Source: Burkholderiaceae bacterium
Lineage (GTDB): Bacteria; Pseudomonadota; Gammaproteobacteria; Burkholderiales; Burkholderiaceae
Direction of reading: 5' to 3'
Assembly (NCBI GenBank): GCA_023266335.1
Contig: JAHFQJ010000001.1
Span: forward strand, 81,364-145,363
DNA length: 64,000 bases
Shown: in pieces, positions 49,512 through 60,163 of the stretch
Layout: the number at the start of each line of letters is the position of its first letter
How positions within the stretch are numbered: position 1 is the first letter of the stretch
The notes under the pieces: generated by a model
What the model saw: the letters and a program-made list of their open reading frames with translations, nothing else
Database searches by the model: none
What the model was told of the DNA's origin: nothing
Program-made: the position numbers and the translations under genes

Positions 49512-51533
49512 ATGATAATTAATGCACAGAGCCTATTACTTACCGTTCTATTACCACTTGCTGGTTCAATAATTGCGGGAATTTTTGGTTCAAAATTTAG
49601 TAACTTTAAGCTTAACCGCAAATTAATTCATACCATAGTAATTTTATGCGTTGGTGCTTCGTTTAGTCTATCTGCAATAATTGCTTATAATGTAATAATA
49701 AATAATGCTTACTTTAATGAAACTATTTATACTTGGATGCAAATTGGAGCATTCAAATTAGAAGTTGGATTTTTAGTTGATAGATTAACATCTATAATGA
49801 TGTGTGTTGTTACATTTGTATCTCTAATGGTGCATATATACACTTTAGGCTATATGGCAGAAGATGAAGGAAATGTAAGGTTTTTCTCTTACATATCATT
49901 ATTTACCTTTGCTATGCTAATGTTAGTCATGAGTAACAACTTACTGCAGTTATTTTTCGGGTGGGAAGCTGTAGGAGTGGTATCTTATTTATTAATTGGG
50001 TTCTGGTTTACTAAAGACAGTGCTATTTTTGCTAATATGAAGGCATTTTTAGTAAACAGAGTCGGTGATTTGGGCTTTATTTTAGGGATTGCATTAGTAG
50101 CAATACACACAGGTTCATTCAATTATACGCAAATATTTGCACATAAAGATAAATTATTAAACGTAATATTACATTTAAATGGTTTAGATTGGTCTTTAAT
50201 AACAGTTTCATGCATTTGCTTATTTATAGGTGCAATGGGTAAATCAGCCCAATTTCCTCTGCATGTATGGCTGCCGGATTCCATGGAAGGTCCGACGCCG
50301 ATTTCTGCTTTGATTCATGCTGCAACCATGGTAACAGCTGGCATCTTTATGGTGTCGCGTATGTCGCCAATTTTTGAATTGTCAGACACAGCTTTATCTT
50401 ATATGTTAATTACAGGTTCTATTACCGCATTGTTTATGGGATTTTTAGGCATAGTGCAGACAGATATTAAACGTGTAGTTGCATATTCAACACTATCACA
50501 ATTAGGCTATATGACAATTGCATTAGGTGTATCTGCATATCCAATTGCTATTTTTCATTTAGTTACTCATGCCTTTTTTAAAGCCTTACTATTTTTAGGT
50601 GCAGGTTCTGTAATTATGGGGTGTCATCATAACCAAGATATGCGTTATATGGGAAATATCAAAAAATATATGCCCATTACTTGGATAACTTCATTAATTG
50701 GTTCATTAGCTTTAATCGGTACGCCGTTTTTATCAGGTTTTTATTCAAAAGATTCTATTATAGAAGCTGTACACCACAGCCATATATTTGGTTCAGGCTT
50801 TGCATATTTTTCTGTAGTATGCGGCGTATTTATCACAGCTTTTTATTCGTTCCGTATGTATTTTCTAGTATTTCATGGTAAAGAACGTTATGAGCAAGAC
50901 CCGCATGCAGATAATCATCATGGATTAACTCATGGACATAAGCCGCATGAATCATCTTTAGCTGTAACCTTGCCGTTAATTTTACTGGCTATTCCATCAA
51001 TTGGATTAGGGTCGTATTTACTCATGCCAATTATTTCAGGTGAGTTTTTTAGTAGAGGAATAGCATATTCTTCAATTATAGAAATAGCAAATCACCATGA
51101 AGCTATGCTAATGCTCAAAGAAGAAGTACATGGCTGGTTAGAAATGGCACTGCATGGATTAACTGCATTACCATTTTTATTAACGGTTTTAGGTGTGTCT
51201 ATTTCTTGGTTATTTTATATCAAATCGCCAGCTATTCCGGAAAAAATTAAAAATTCAATAAATCCTATATATAAATTACTTGAAAATAAATATTACCTTG
51301 ACGCTATAAATCAAGCTGTTTTTGCTGATGGTGCTGTTAAAATAGGTAAATTTTTATGGCGTTTCTTTGATGTAGCAATTATTGATAATTTATTTGTAAA
51401 TGGGGCAGCCTATTTAAGCAATAAATTTGCTGAATTTATTCGAAAAGCACAAACAGGATATTTATATCATTACGCAGTTGCTATGGCGTTTGGTGTTTTT
51501 TGTATGTTGGCATATTTAATTACAAAGATATAG
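49512..51533 (+). CDS. nuoL: NADH-quinone oxidoreductase subunit L
   Basis: FFGWEAVGVVSYLLIGFWF, GKSAQFPLHVWLPDSMEGPTPISALIHAATMVTAGIFMVSRMSP. Confidence 0.97.
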   Translation: MIINAQSLLLTVLLPLAGSIIAGIFGSKFSNFKLNRKLIHTIVILCVGASFSLSAIIAYNVIINNAYFNETIYTWMQIGAFKLEVGFLVDRLTSIMMCVVTFVSLMVHIYTLGYMAEDEGNVRFFSYISLFTFAMLMLVMSNNLLQLFFGWEAVGVVSYLLIGFWFTKDSAIFANMKAFLVNRVGDLGFILGIALVAIHTGSFNYTQIFAHKDKLLNVILHLNGLDWSLITVSCICLFIGAMGKSAQFPLHVWLPDSMEGPTPISALIHAATMVTAGIFMVSRMSPIFELSDTALSYMLITGSITALFMGFLGIVQTDIKRVVAYSTLSQLGYMTIALGVSAYPIAIFHLVTHAFFKALLFLGAGSVIMGCHHNQDMRYMGNIKKYMPITWITSLIGSLALIGTPFLSGFYSKDSIIEAVHHSHIFGSGFAYFSVVCGVFITAFYSFRMYFLVFHGKERYEQDPHADNHHGLTHGHKPHESSLAVTLPLILLAIPSIGLGSYLLMPIISGEFFSRGIAYSSIIEIANHHEAMLMLKEEVHGWLEMALHGLTALPFLLTVLGVSISWLFYIKSPAIPEKIKNSINPIYKLLENKYYLDAINQAVFADGAVKIGKFLWRFFDVAIIDNLFVNGAAYLSNKFAEFIRKAQTGYLYHYAVAMAFGVFCMLAYLITKI

Positions 51534-51543
51534 GGTATAAATT

Positions 51544-53010
51544 ATGTTATTGACTTTAAGTATTATTGTGCCAATTATTCTTGGTATTTTTCTGCTCTTA
51601 ACAGGAAATGATAATAGGGCGTTATATACAAAATGGGCTGCATTATTATCAAGTCTAGCTAGCTTTGTAGTTACTTTGTTTTTAATATGCGGGTTTAATA
51701 AAAATAGTGCAGAGATGCAATTTGTTGAAAAGCATAAAATATTAGACCTATTACCTATTAATTATTATCTAGGTATCGACGGTATATCAATTTGGCTGAT
51801 AATATTAACATCATTTATAACATGTTTAATTATTGTAGCCGGATGGCGTGTAATAGAAAAACATATTGCTATGTATAATGCATGCTTTTTAATACTATCC
51901 GGCTTAACAATTGGTGCATTTAGTGCTTTAGACGGCATATTATTTTATATATTCTTTGAGGCTACGTTAATTCCAATGTACTTGGTGATTGGTATATGGG
52001 GCGGACCAAAGCGTGTATATGCTGCATTTAAATTCTTTTTATATACTTTATTAGGTTCGCTATTATCATTGGTTGCAATTATTTATTTATATAATAAAAC
52101 TCAGAGTTTTGAAGTATTGGCATGGCATGATGTGTCTTTAACTATGCAGGAACAAATTTTAATATTTTTGGCATTTTTATTTGCCTTTGCTGTTAAAATT
52201 CCCATGTGGCCGTTGCACACATGGCTGCCGGATGCTCACGTTGAAGCTCCAACCGGCGGTTCAATGCTTCTGGCTGCGATTATGTTAAAGTTAGGTGCTT
52301 ATGGCTTAATGCGTTTTGCAATGCCGATTAACCCAGATGCTAGTCATGAGTTATCAGCATATATAATTACTGCTTCGCTGATAGCTGTTATATATATTGG
52401 ATTAGTAGCTTTAGTTCAAACTGATATGAAAAAGCTGGTTGCATATTCATCTATATCGCATATGGGATTTGTAACATTAGGGTTTTTTTTATTTAATTCT
52501 TGGGGCATAGCAGGCGGATTAGTCCAAATGATTTCTCATGGGTTTGTATCTGCAGCTATGTTTTATTGTATAGGTGTGCTTTATGATAGAGTTCATTCCA
52601 GAAATATTGCAGACTATGGCGGTGTTGTAAATGTAATGCCTAAATTTGCAGCTTTCTCATTATTATTTGCTATGGCAAATTGCGGTTTACCTGCTACTTC
52701 AGGGTTTGTTGGTGAATTTATGGTAATTATTGGTGCAGTTAAATATAGTTTATGGATTGGCTTATTAGCAGGTTTAAGTTTAGTTTTAGGTGCGGCTTAT
52801 AGTTTATGGATGTATAAGCGGGTTATATTCGGTAAGATTATCCATGACAATATTAAAGAATTAACAGATATTACCTCTAGGGAGTTTTTAATATTATTAA
52901 TATTAGCTATTGCCGTTTTATTTATGGGCTTATACCCTAAATATTTTACTGATTTTATGATGCCTTCAATAGATAAATTAGTACAACATTTAACGCATAC
53001 AAAACTATAG
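51544..53010 (+). CDS. nuoM: NADH-quinone oxidoreductase subunit M
   Basis: GIDGISIWLIILTSFIT, FFEATLIPMYLVIGIWGG, KIPMWPLHTWLPDAHVEAPTGGSMLLAAIMLKLGAYG. Confidence 0.97.
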   Translation: MLLTLSIIVPIILGIFLLLTGNDNRALYTKWAALLSSLASFVVTLFLICGFNKNSAEMQFVEKHKILDLLPINYYLGIDGISIWLIILTSFITCLIIVAGWRVIEKHIAMYNACFLILSGLTIGAFSALDGILFYIFFEATLIPMYLVIGIWGGPKRVYAAFKFFLYTLLGSLLSLVAIIYLYNKTQSFEVLAWHDVSLTMQEQILIFLAFLFAFAVKIPMWPLHTWLPDAHVEAPTGGSMLLAAIMLKLGAYGLMRFAMPINPDASHELSAYIITASLIAVIYIGLVALVQTDMKKLVAYSSISHMGFVTLGFFLFNSWGIAGGLVQMISHGFVSAAMFYCIGVLYDRVHSRNIADYGGVVNVMPKFAAFSLLFAMANCGLPATSGFVGEFMVIIGAVKYSLWIGLLAGLSLVLGAAYSLWMYKRVIFGKIIHDNIKELTDITSREFLILLILAIAVLFMGLYPKYFTDFMMPSIDKLVQHLTHTKL

Positions 53011-53032
53011 ATTAAAAATTGGATAAGAAAAC

Positions 53033-54475
53033 ATGTTATTATTATTACCAGAAATATTAGTAAGCTTTTTAGCATTATCTTTATTGGTTTTATTATGCAT
53101 ATCGCCAAATAAAACTTGCACTAAAACTATTTGCATTATGGCGTATGTATTAATATTAAGCGGTATTTATTTTACTGCCCTAGCTTCTTGTGGTTCTAAT
53201 TGTATTGTTGATAGTATATTTCATAACAATTATATTATAGATAAATTAGCTTATGGGCTTAAAGGAATATTAATACTGGGAAGCGGGATTATAATTTTAT
53301 ATATCAAAAATTATTTAATAGCTCATAATTTATTTAAAACGGAATTTTTTGCTTTATTTATTCTTTCTATTTTAGGGCAAATTATATGTATTAGTGCAGC
53401 ACATATGCTGCTAACATATCTTGGTATTGAATTAATGGCATTGTCAATATACGGGTTAGCTGCTTTTAACTACAGCAAACAAATTTCTATCGAAGCTGCA
53501 ATAAAGTATATGGTTTTAGGGGCTATAGCTTCTGCATTTTTGTTATACGGCATATCCATGGTATATGGAGCTACAGGTAGTTTAGTCTATAGTGAAATAT
53601 TTAATTCTATTGCAGATAAATCTTATAACTCAACTATAATGCTTCTGGGTGTAATTTTTATCATAGCAGCTTTAGCTTTTAAGCTTGGCTTAGTGCCGTT
53701 TCATATGTGGGCGCCCGATGTTTATGAAGGCAGTAATAACGCTTCAGTCTTGATATTGTCCACTTTACCGAAAATAGCTATTGCAGCATTATTTTATCGT
53801 TTATTTTCTCATGTATTTTATGATATATCCGGTAAATATATTATGATTTTTCAAGTCATTGCTATATCATCTTTGTTTGTAGCTAATTTGACTGCTATCA
53901 TGCAAAAAAATATCAAACGCATGCTGGCATATTCAACTATTTCTCAACTGGCATTTGTTTTACTGGCATTTATTAGCTCATATGATAAGTCTAATTTAAT
54001 ATTTGCCGTAAATTCCGGCATGTTTTATACTGTAATATATGTATTTAGTGCTATGGCAGTGTTTTCTATATTATTAGGCTTAACTTCAGTCAATGATGAT
54101 TTAACCATCAATGATTTAAAAGGTTTAGCTAAGAAAAATCCGCTGATTGGATTTGGGTTATTGATATGCATGTTTTCATTGGCAGGCATTCCGCCAACTA
54201 TTGGATTTTATGCTAAGCTGTTAGTTATTCAAAGTTTAGTGCATACACATAATTATATTTTAGCTATTTTAGCTGTTGTTAGCTCTGTAATTGCTGCATT
54301 TTATTATTTACGTATTGTTAAAGTTATATATTTTGATGAAATAACTGAAAAATTACCTGAATTTATACAAACTAAATCAGCAAAATTGTTTATGTTATTA
54401 AATTTATGTTTATTATTAGCATTAGGCATTTATCCTAAAGCATTAATTGGTATTTTTCAGAATATTATTTATTAA
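53033..54475 (+). CDS. nuoN: NADH-quinone oxidoreductase subunit N
   Basis: YLGIELMALSIYGLAAF, FKLGLVPFHMWAPDVYEGSNNASVLILSTLPKIA. Confidence 0.96.
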   Translation: MLLLLPEILVSFLALSLLVLLCISPNKTCTKTICIMAYVLILSGIYFTALASCGSNCIVDSIFHNNYIIDKLAYGLKGILILGSGIIILYIKNYLIAHNLFKTEFFALFILSILGQIICISAAHMLLTYLGIELMALSIYGLAAFNYSKQISIEAAIKYMVLGAIASAFLLYGISMVYGATGSLVYSEIFNSIADKSYNSTIMLLGVIFIIAALAFKLGLVPFHMWAPDVYEGSNNASVLILSTLPKIAIAALFYRLFSHVFYDISGKYIMIFQVIAISSLFVANLTAIMQKNIKRMLAYSTISQLAFVLLAFISSYDKSNLIFAVNSGMFYTVIYVFSAMAVFSILLGLTSVNDDLTINDLKGLAKKNPLIGFGLLICMFSLAGIPPTIGFYAKLLVIQSLVHTHNYILAILAVVSSVIAAFYYLRIVKVIYFDEITEKLPEFIQTKSAKLFMLLNLCLLLALGIYPKALIGIFQNIIY

Positions 54476-54481
54476 ATAATG

Positions 54482-54516
54482 AATGATTGTTATGACCAAT
54501 AATAATCATTTTTTTT
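54482..54516 (+). terminator. Rho-independent terminator after nuoN
   Basis: 12-bp stem AATGATTGTTAT / ATAATAATCATT with GACCA loop, followed by TTTTTT. Confidence 0.85.
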
Positions 54517-54553
54517 AGTTTTACTTAAATAAGGCTTCTGTCTTTTTTATTTC

Positions 54554-54893
54554 TTATTCAATAGAAGCTAATGATATTTCTATGCGTTGCTTTTCAGTAG
54601 AATTTGAATAATCACATCGTTGCAATTTACTTTTTTCTGCTTCTAATTTTTTTTCAAGCTTTTGTATATTTTGTGTCAGATTACTTGCATCGTTAAACCA
54701 GTTTTCTAGTTGTGTTTTCTTGCGAAGGTGCAAAAACTGTCGTATATTTTTTCCTTTTAGAAGTAAAACGCATTTCACCGCCAGAAGGTGAAATATCACC
54801 TGCTTTATAAGCATCATGTTCTCGCCTATACTGGGTAAGTAACCCATCATTTTCAAAAGCATCTCGAGATATTTGCGGATATGAAATTAGCAT
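54554..54893 (-). pseudogene. Small gene split over two overlapping frames (frameshift near an A-run)
   Basis: MLISYPQISRDAFENDGLLTQYRREHDAYKAGDISPSGGEMRFTSKRKK in one frame and ...KKTQLENWFNDASNLTQNIQKLEKKLEAEKSKLQRCDYSNSTEKQRIEISLASIE in another; junction near AAAGGAAAAAATATA. Confidence 0.55.
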
Positions 54894-55049
54894 AAATTTA
54901 TTATTAATTGTTACAATTTGAGTATATTTTATAATATATTTAATAAAATTTTAATAGAAAAAATGCTAAAGATATACAATTATAGAACTAAAATAACACT
55001 TATGCTACAATACCCAATTATATAATTCATATTCAAAAGGTAGAAGAAA

Positions 55050-55607
55050 ATGAAAATTGCACAAGAGTTACGTGCTGGAAACGTATTCATGCAGGGCAAT
55101 GAGCCAATGGTTGTATTAAAAACTGAATATACACGCAGCGGTCGCAGCGGTGCAGTAGTTAAATTAAAATTAAGAAATTTACTTAATAGCTCTGGTGCGC
55201 AGATTGTATTAAATGCAGATGATAAAATAGATCTAATTATCTTAGAAAAGAAAGAATGCACTTATTCTTACTTTGCAGATCCTTTATATGCATTTATGGA
55301 TACGGAATATAACCAATATGAGGTTGAAGCAGAAAATTTAGGCGATGCCATTAACTATATCCAAGATGGTATGGAATGTGAAGTTACTTTTTATGAAGGG
55401 AAAGCTATTTCTGTAGAATTGCCAACTACCATTGTGCGTGAAATCATCTATACAGAACCTGCAGTTAAAGGCGATACATCAGGCAAAGTTATGAAATCTG
55501 CTAAAATTAATACGGGTTTTGAAATTGCTGTACCAATTTTTTGTGAAATAGGTGATAAAATCGAAATTGATACAAGAACGCATGAATACCGCAGCCGTGC
55601 AAATTAA
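55050..55607 (+). CDS. efp: Translation elongation factor P (Arg32-type)
   Basis: [44 protein letters not shown]; tip residue Arg at position 32. Confidence 0.97.
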   Translation: MKIAQELRAGNVFMQGNEPMVVLKTEYTRSGRSGAVVKLKLRNLLNSSGAQIVLNADDKIDLIILEKKECTYSYFADPLYAFMDTEYNQYEVEAENLGDAINYIQDGMECEVTFYEGKAISVELPTTIVREIIYTEPAVKGDTSGKVMKSAKINTGFEIAVPIFCEIGDKIEIDTRTHEYRSRAN

Positions 55608-55637
55608 TTCATTAAATTATAACGGTTTTCAATATTT

Positions 55638-55664
55638 GTCATACCTGCGCACAAGCAGGTATAC
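55638..55664. repeat. Dispersed palindromic repeat (GTCATACCTGCGCACAAGCAGGTATAC)
   Basis: Inverted ATACCTGC/GCAGGTAT; same family as 39199 and 59207. Confidence 0.6.
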
Positions 55665-55690
55665 ATTTATCCAATTTACTTATGATTTAT

Positions 55691-58681
55691 CTATATATTT
55701 TCTAATGAAGATATGTTGATATTTTTTATAATATTCTCAATTATTTCATGTGTATCTTTGGATAAATTAGCTATATAAATTTTATTCAGCACTTCCAGCA
55801 TTTCTTGCTTATATTCATCTGCATATGAGTTAATACTTTCCATTGTTTTAGCTAAATTTGCGGCTAGATGCGGATTAATTTGGTCTAGTTTTAGAATATA
55901 ATCCAACCATATATTATAACCTTTAGTTGTATGAAATATAATTTGTTTAGTAAAAAGTATTGATAATACACTACGTACCCGATTAGGGTTAGTTAAGATA
56001 AATTTTTCATGCATTAGCAGGCTGTTCAATTCTTCAAAACTATCTTTTGAGCAAGCTAAGGCTAAGGTTTTTAAACTAAACCATTTATCAATACATAATT
56101 GGCTATCTTGGTGGTTGTAGTAAAAATCGCTTAAATAATCATTTAATTTTACATGATTAGTCGCTATCATTGCATTTAATGCAGCCATAGTATTGGTCAT
56201 ATGTTTGCTGTAAACATATTGATGCATTGGATATTTTGCATAGGTTGCTTCAAAAATACTGGCATAATATAGCGCTATATTTTGTAAATTACGTAATGGA
56301 TAAGCACCATAATCATATTGTTGTTTGACGTTTTCATATAAATAATTGTAAATTTTACCCCATGTTTTAGCATATTTAAACGCGAATAATATTTCTATAG
56401 TTTGAATAGCTGCATTTAAGGCATGCGGATTAATTTTTTTATTTAACTTTAATAAGTGTTGAGTAATATTATCAGCTGTTGGAATATTACATAATAATGC
56501 TAAAAAATCACTATATTCTAAGCTGTCATAATTATCAGCATGCAGACTATTTTTATAAAATGCTAATACTAAGCCATGGATAGCCTGCATTACAATCTCT
56601 ACATTTTTCTTTATCTCTAATGGTAAAGATAAAGCCTGCTGGTAATTAATTTTCGTAACTCTTTCATTAAGATTAAGATTAGCAAATTGAGTTTCAAAAT
56701 GTTCAATAACCTGCTCTAATGCCCATATCCATAAAGACTGGCAGGCTTGCCATCTATTAAAGCTGTCAATATCATACTTCAATATATGAATCAGCTCATC
56801 TATATTATAATCATAATGAATTACAACTGGGCTGCTGAATTCTCGTAAAATTGAAGGAATAGGAGTTGAAGGCACATTTTTTATAATGAACGTTTGTTCT
56901 TGCTGTGTAAGCGGTAAGATTGCTGTCTTACTATTTATACTCATCTCACTTGAATTTATGTCAGCGTTGTTATTAAAATTATCTGTGTCATAATTTTTGC
57001 ATTCGATTGAGATTACCTCACTTATATCAATATTACTACCGTCTTTTAAAATTAAACCTAGAGCAATCGGAATAAAAAAAGGTTTGTTTTGAGGTTCGGC
57101 TGGTGTAGATTGCTTAAATGTAATGCTATATTCTTGTTTATCCTCATTGTAGTGGGTATTTACATATATATGAGGAGTGCCGATTTGAGTGTACCATAAG
57201 TTGAATTGAGATAAATCTGTATTATTTGCTTCACTCATACACTGCAGAAAGTCCTGGCAGGTTACGGCTTGCCCATCATGCTTTGTAAAGTATAGCTGCA
57301 TTCCTTTTTGAAAGCCGTCATTGCCTAATAGAGTGTGATACATACGCACCACTTCAGCACCTTTATCATATACAGTAGTGGTATAAAAATTATTTATTTC
57401 TTTGTATGATTGAGGTTGTACTGCATGCCTCATTGGTCCTGCATCTTCAATAAACTGCTTTTGCTTTAAGAAGTTTACACTTTGTATACGGTTTATGTCT
57501 ATTTTCAATTTTGTATTTTCAATTTTATTATTTTCTTCTATAATTTTATTTTCATCAAAATAATAGGGATTATCTGTATCATCCGGTTGCTCAAACTGCT
57601 CATTTTTAACATCATTGTCTTTATTATCATTAATAAGATCATCATATGAATTTTGATCACTGCTGAAAGATTGGTCTCTAAATACGGTTAAACCTTCTTT
57701 TAGGCTTAATTGAAACCAGTCACGGCAGGTAATTCTATTTCCAGTCCAGTTATGAAAATATTCATGTGCTATGATTGATTCAATATTAAAATAATCTTTA
57801 TCTGTCGCAATTTGCGGGTTTGCTAATACATATTTAGCATTAAATATATTTAAACCTTTATTTTCCATAGCTCCCATATTAAAATCACTAACTGCTACAA
57901 TCATAAAACGGTCTAAATCAAGCTGGCGCTTATAATTTTTTTCATCCCACTTGATACTTTTAATTAAGCTGTTTAATGCATGTTCTGTTTTATCTAAATC
58001 CTGCGGTTCAACCCAAATTTGCAGCTGCTTTTCTCCGTTGGTAAATTTTACAAATTTTTCATTACAGACTAAATTACCCGCTACTAAAGCAAATAAATAA
58101 CTAGGCTTTGGAAACGGATCATGCCATAACGCTGAATGCATTTCTACACCGTTTTCTATATAATTATCTTCTTGAATTAAATTGCCATTACTTAATAATA
58201 CTGGATATTCACTTTTAACTGCGTGTATTTCAACTTTATACGTTGCCATTACATCTGGTCTATCCAGAAAATATGTAATTTTTCTAAATCCTTGTGGTTC
58301 ACATTGAGTAAAAAAACGGTGATTAGAAATATAAAGCCCCATTAATTCAGTATTTAAATGCGGTTGTATAGAATTAACTATATTTAATACAAATTCTTGA
58401 TTATAAGATTCTATATTAATATTTACGCCGTTTTCATCTAGTGTATATTCAGGCTCATTACCAAATTCATCTTTTATACTTACTAATTTAAGCTCTTTAC
58501 CATCTAAATAAATATTTTTTAAATCAGCATTAGCTTTAAACAAAAATAACGTGCTGGTTACTATTGTATTTTCACGATTTAATTTAAAATTTAAATCTAT
58601 GTGTTTTATATTACATTCTGGTGTATTATAATCTTTGAGAAAGATAGTAGGATTAGCATTGTCTTTTTGGTAAGTATTCAT
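55691..58681 (-). CDS. pepN: Aminopeptidase N (M1 family)
   Basis: GAMENKGLNIFNAKYVLA, HEYFHNWTGNRITCRDWFQLSLKEGLTVFRDQSFSSD, NNFYTTTVYDKGAEVVRMYHTLLG. Confidence 0.96.
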   Translation of the reverse strand: MNTYQKDNANPTIFLKDYNTPECNIKHIDLNFKLNRENTIVTSTLFLFKANADLKNIYLDGKELKLVSIKDEFGNEPEYTLDENGVNINIESYNQEFVLNIVNSIQPHLNTELMGLYISNHRFFTQCEPQGFRKITYFLDRPDVMATYKVEIHAVKSEYPVLLSNGNLIQEDNYIENGVEMHSALWHDPFPKPSYLFALVAGNLVCNEKFVKFTNGEKQLQIWVEPQDLDKTEHALNSLIKSIKWDEKNYKRQLDLDRFMIVAVSDFNMGAMENKGLNIFNAKYVLANPQIATDKDYFNIESIIAHEYFHNWTGNRITCRDWFQLSLKEGLTVFRDQSFSSDQNSYDDLINDNKDNDVKNEQFEQPDDTDNPYYFDENKIIEENNKIENTKLKIDINRIQSVNFLKQKQFIEDAGPMRHAVQPQSYKEINNFYTTTVYDKGAEVVRMYHTLLGNDGFQKGMQLYFTKHDGQAVTCQDFLQCMSEANNTDLSQFNLWYTQIGTPHIYVNTHYNEDKQEYSITFKQSTPAEPQNKPFFIPIALGLILKDGSNIDISEVISIECKNYDTDNFNNNADINSSEMSINSKTAILPLTQQEQTFIIKNVPSTPIPSILREFSSPVVIHYDYNIDELIHILKYDIDSFNRWQACQSLWIWALEQVIEHFETQFANLNLNERVTKINYQQALSLPLEIKKNVEIVMQAIHGLVLAFYKNSLHADNYDSLEYSDFLALLCNIPTADNITQHLLKLNKKINPHALNAAIQTIEILFAFKYAKTWGKIYNYLYENVKQQYDYGAYPLRNLQNIALYYASIFEATYAKYPMHQYVYSKHMTNTMAALNAMIATNHVKLNDYLSDFYYNHQDSQLCIDKWFSLKTLALACSKDSFEELNSLLMHEKFILTNPNRVRSVLSILFTKQIIFHTTKGYNIWLDYILKLDQINPHLAANLAKTMESINSYADEYKQEMLEVLNKIYIANLSKDTHEIIENIIKNINISSLENI

Positions 58682-58730
58682 ATGTCTTTATGTACTTTTT
58701 ATTAATTATAGATATTATAAGGATTAATGC

Positions 58731-59087
58731 ATGTATTATAAACCGCTTAATTTATTTATTGCAAAAACAATGATATTGTGTAGTTTATGTTTGCTAATTA
58801 GCTGTACTCAAGAGCAGCAAAATAAAATTGGCAGAAATATTCAAAATTGGACAGGCACAAATGGCGTTCTGGAAGTTTATGCAGGACAAAATTTAGTTAG
58901 AAGATTTATTAAGGTTGATAAATTAAGTACAGCATTAGGCACAGATGATAAAAATGTTAGACCTTACCGGTATGGTTATGGCTATTTAGACACTAATCTG
59001 AATATGCAGATTGATCCAGAGGAAAAGAAAGTATACTTTGAGATAAGTGATTATAGTACCAATTATGTATTTTTTGAACATCCTTAA
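58731..59087 (+). CDS. Putative lipoprotein, 118 aa
   Basis: Signal peptide with LISC lipobox; AAGGATTA upstream. Confidence 0.7.
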   Translation: MYYKPLNLFIAKTMILCSLCLLISCTQEQQNKIGRNIQNWTGTNGVLEVYAGQNLVRRFIKVDKLSTALGTDDKNVRPYRYGYGYLDTNLNMQIDPEEKKVYFEISDYSTNYVFFEHP

Positions 59088-59206
59088 TTTTATTGGTATA
59101 CATGAAATATATGAGAGCATTAACTGCGGATAGATATTTTATAATCTTTTAAGAATAAAGCTCATAAATAAAAATCATCTATCTTTGTAAGTTTTCCTGC
59201 TACGGC

Positions 59207-59263
59207 GTCATACCTGCGAAGGCAGTTATCCAGATTACAAGATTCCTGCCTGTGCGGAATGAC
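59207..59263. repeat. Dispersed palindromic repeat, larger inverted copy
   Basis: GTCATACCTGCGAAGGCAG...CTGCCTGTGCGGAATGAC, ends inverted relative to each other. Confidence 0.65.
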
Positions 59264-59311
59264 ATTGCACTACTTTTATCTATCTGCCGGCAATACTCTC
59301 ATAAAATTTAT

Positions 59312-60118
59312 CTAAAATCCGCTGTCAATATCTACAAATATATGATTAATATTGTATTTTTGTGCTAAATGCGTACCTAAAGCCTGCACTCCGTAACGTT
59401 CAGTTGCATGATGTCCAGCTGCCATATATAACACATTATTTTCTTTTGCTGTGTGAACATACTGTTCTGAAATTTCTCCGCTAATAAACACATCACAGCC
59501 TTTTTCTATAGCGGCATTAAAATAGCTTTGAGCACTTCCACTACACCAAGCTATTTTTTTTATTTCTCTATTTAAATTGCCGAATACCATAACTTTTCTT
59601 TTAAATGTCTGTTCTAAAAATGCATGCAGTTCATATTGTGATTTATAAACACTTTCTTGATTGATATTTGCAATACAGCCCAAATTTTGGTCGCCAAAAT
59701 AATCATGAATAGGTAAATCAAGTAAACCCGCTATGCAGGCATTATTGCCGTATTTTGAATGAGCATCTAAGGGTAAGTGATATGCCCATAAATTTAAATC
59801 GTTTTTTAATAAGGCTTGCAGGCGTTGTTTTTTGATGCCGGATATACAAGGATTATCACCCTTCCAAAATATACCATGATGTACTAAAATACCTTGAGCT
59901 TTATGTACAAGAGCCTGCTCAATTAATTCTTGATTAAGGGTAACGCCGCTGACTAAAGTTGTAATATTTTGGCTTCCCTCTATTTGCAGACCATTTGGGC
60001 AGTAATCTTTGAAACTATCTACATTTAAAATAGTCTTTAGGTATAATGTAATTTCTTGATTATTTACATTATGACTATGTAATATAGAAGAATTATCCAG
60101 ATGATTAGGCGTATCCAT
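59312..60118 (-). CDS. Nif3-like dinuclear metal center hexameric protein
   Basis: DYCPNGLQIEG, LVHHGIFWKGD, AYHLPLDAHSKYGNNACIA, FISGEISEQYVHTAKENN, GHHATERYGVQALGTHLAQKY. Confidence 0.93.
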   Translation of the reverse strand: MDTPNHLDNSSILHSHNVNNQEITLYLKTILNVDSFKDYCPNGLQIEGSQNITTLVSGVTLNQELIEQALVHKAQGILVHHGIFWKGDNPCISGIKKQRLQALLKNDLNLWAYHLPLDAHSKYGNNACIAGLLDLPIHDYFGDQNLGCIANINQESVYKSQYELHAFLEQTFKRKVMVFGNLNREIKKIAWCSGSAQSYFNAAIEKGCDVFISGEISEQYVHTAKENNVLYMAAGHHATERYGVQALGTHLAQKYNINHIFVDIDSGF

Positions 60119-60163
60119 ATATTATCCTATGTTAATTATTAATTAAAAAGAGAAGAGGTTTAC

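Noticed and set aside
50681-50881. 66-aa same-strand ORF in another frame of nuoL
   Set aside because: Entirely within conserved nuoL; aromatic-rich artefact.
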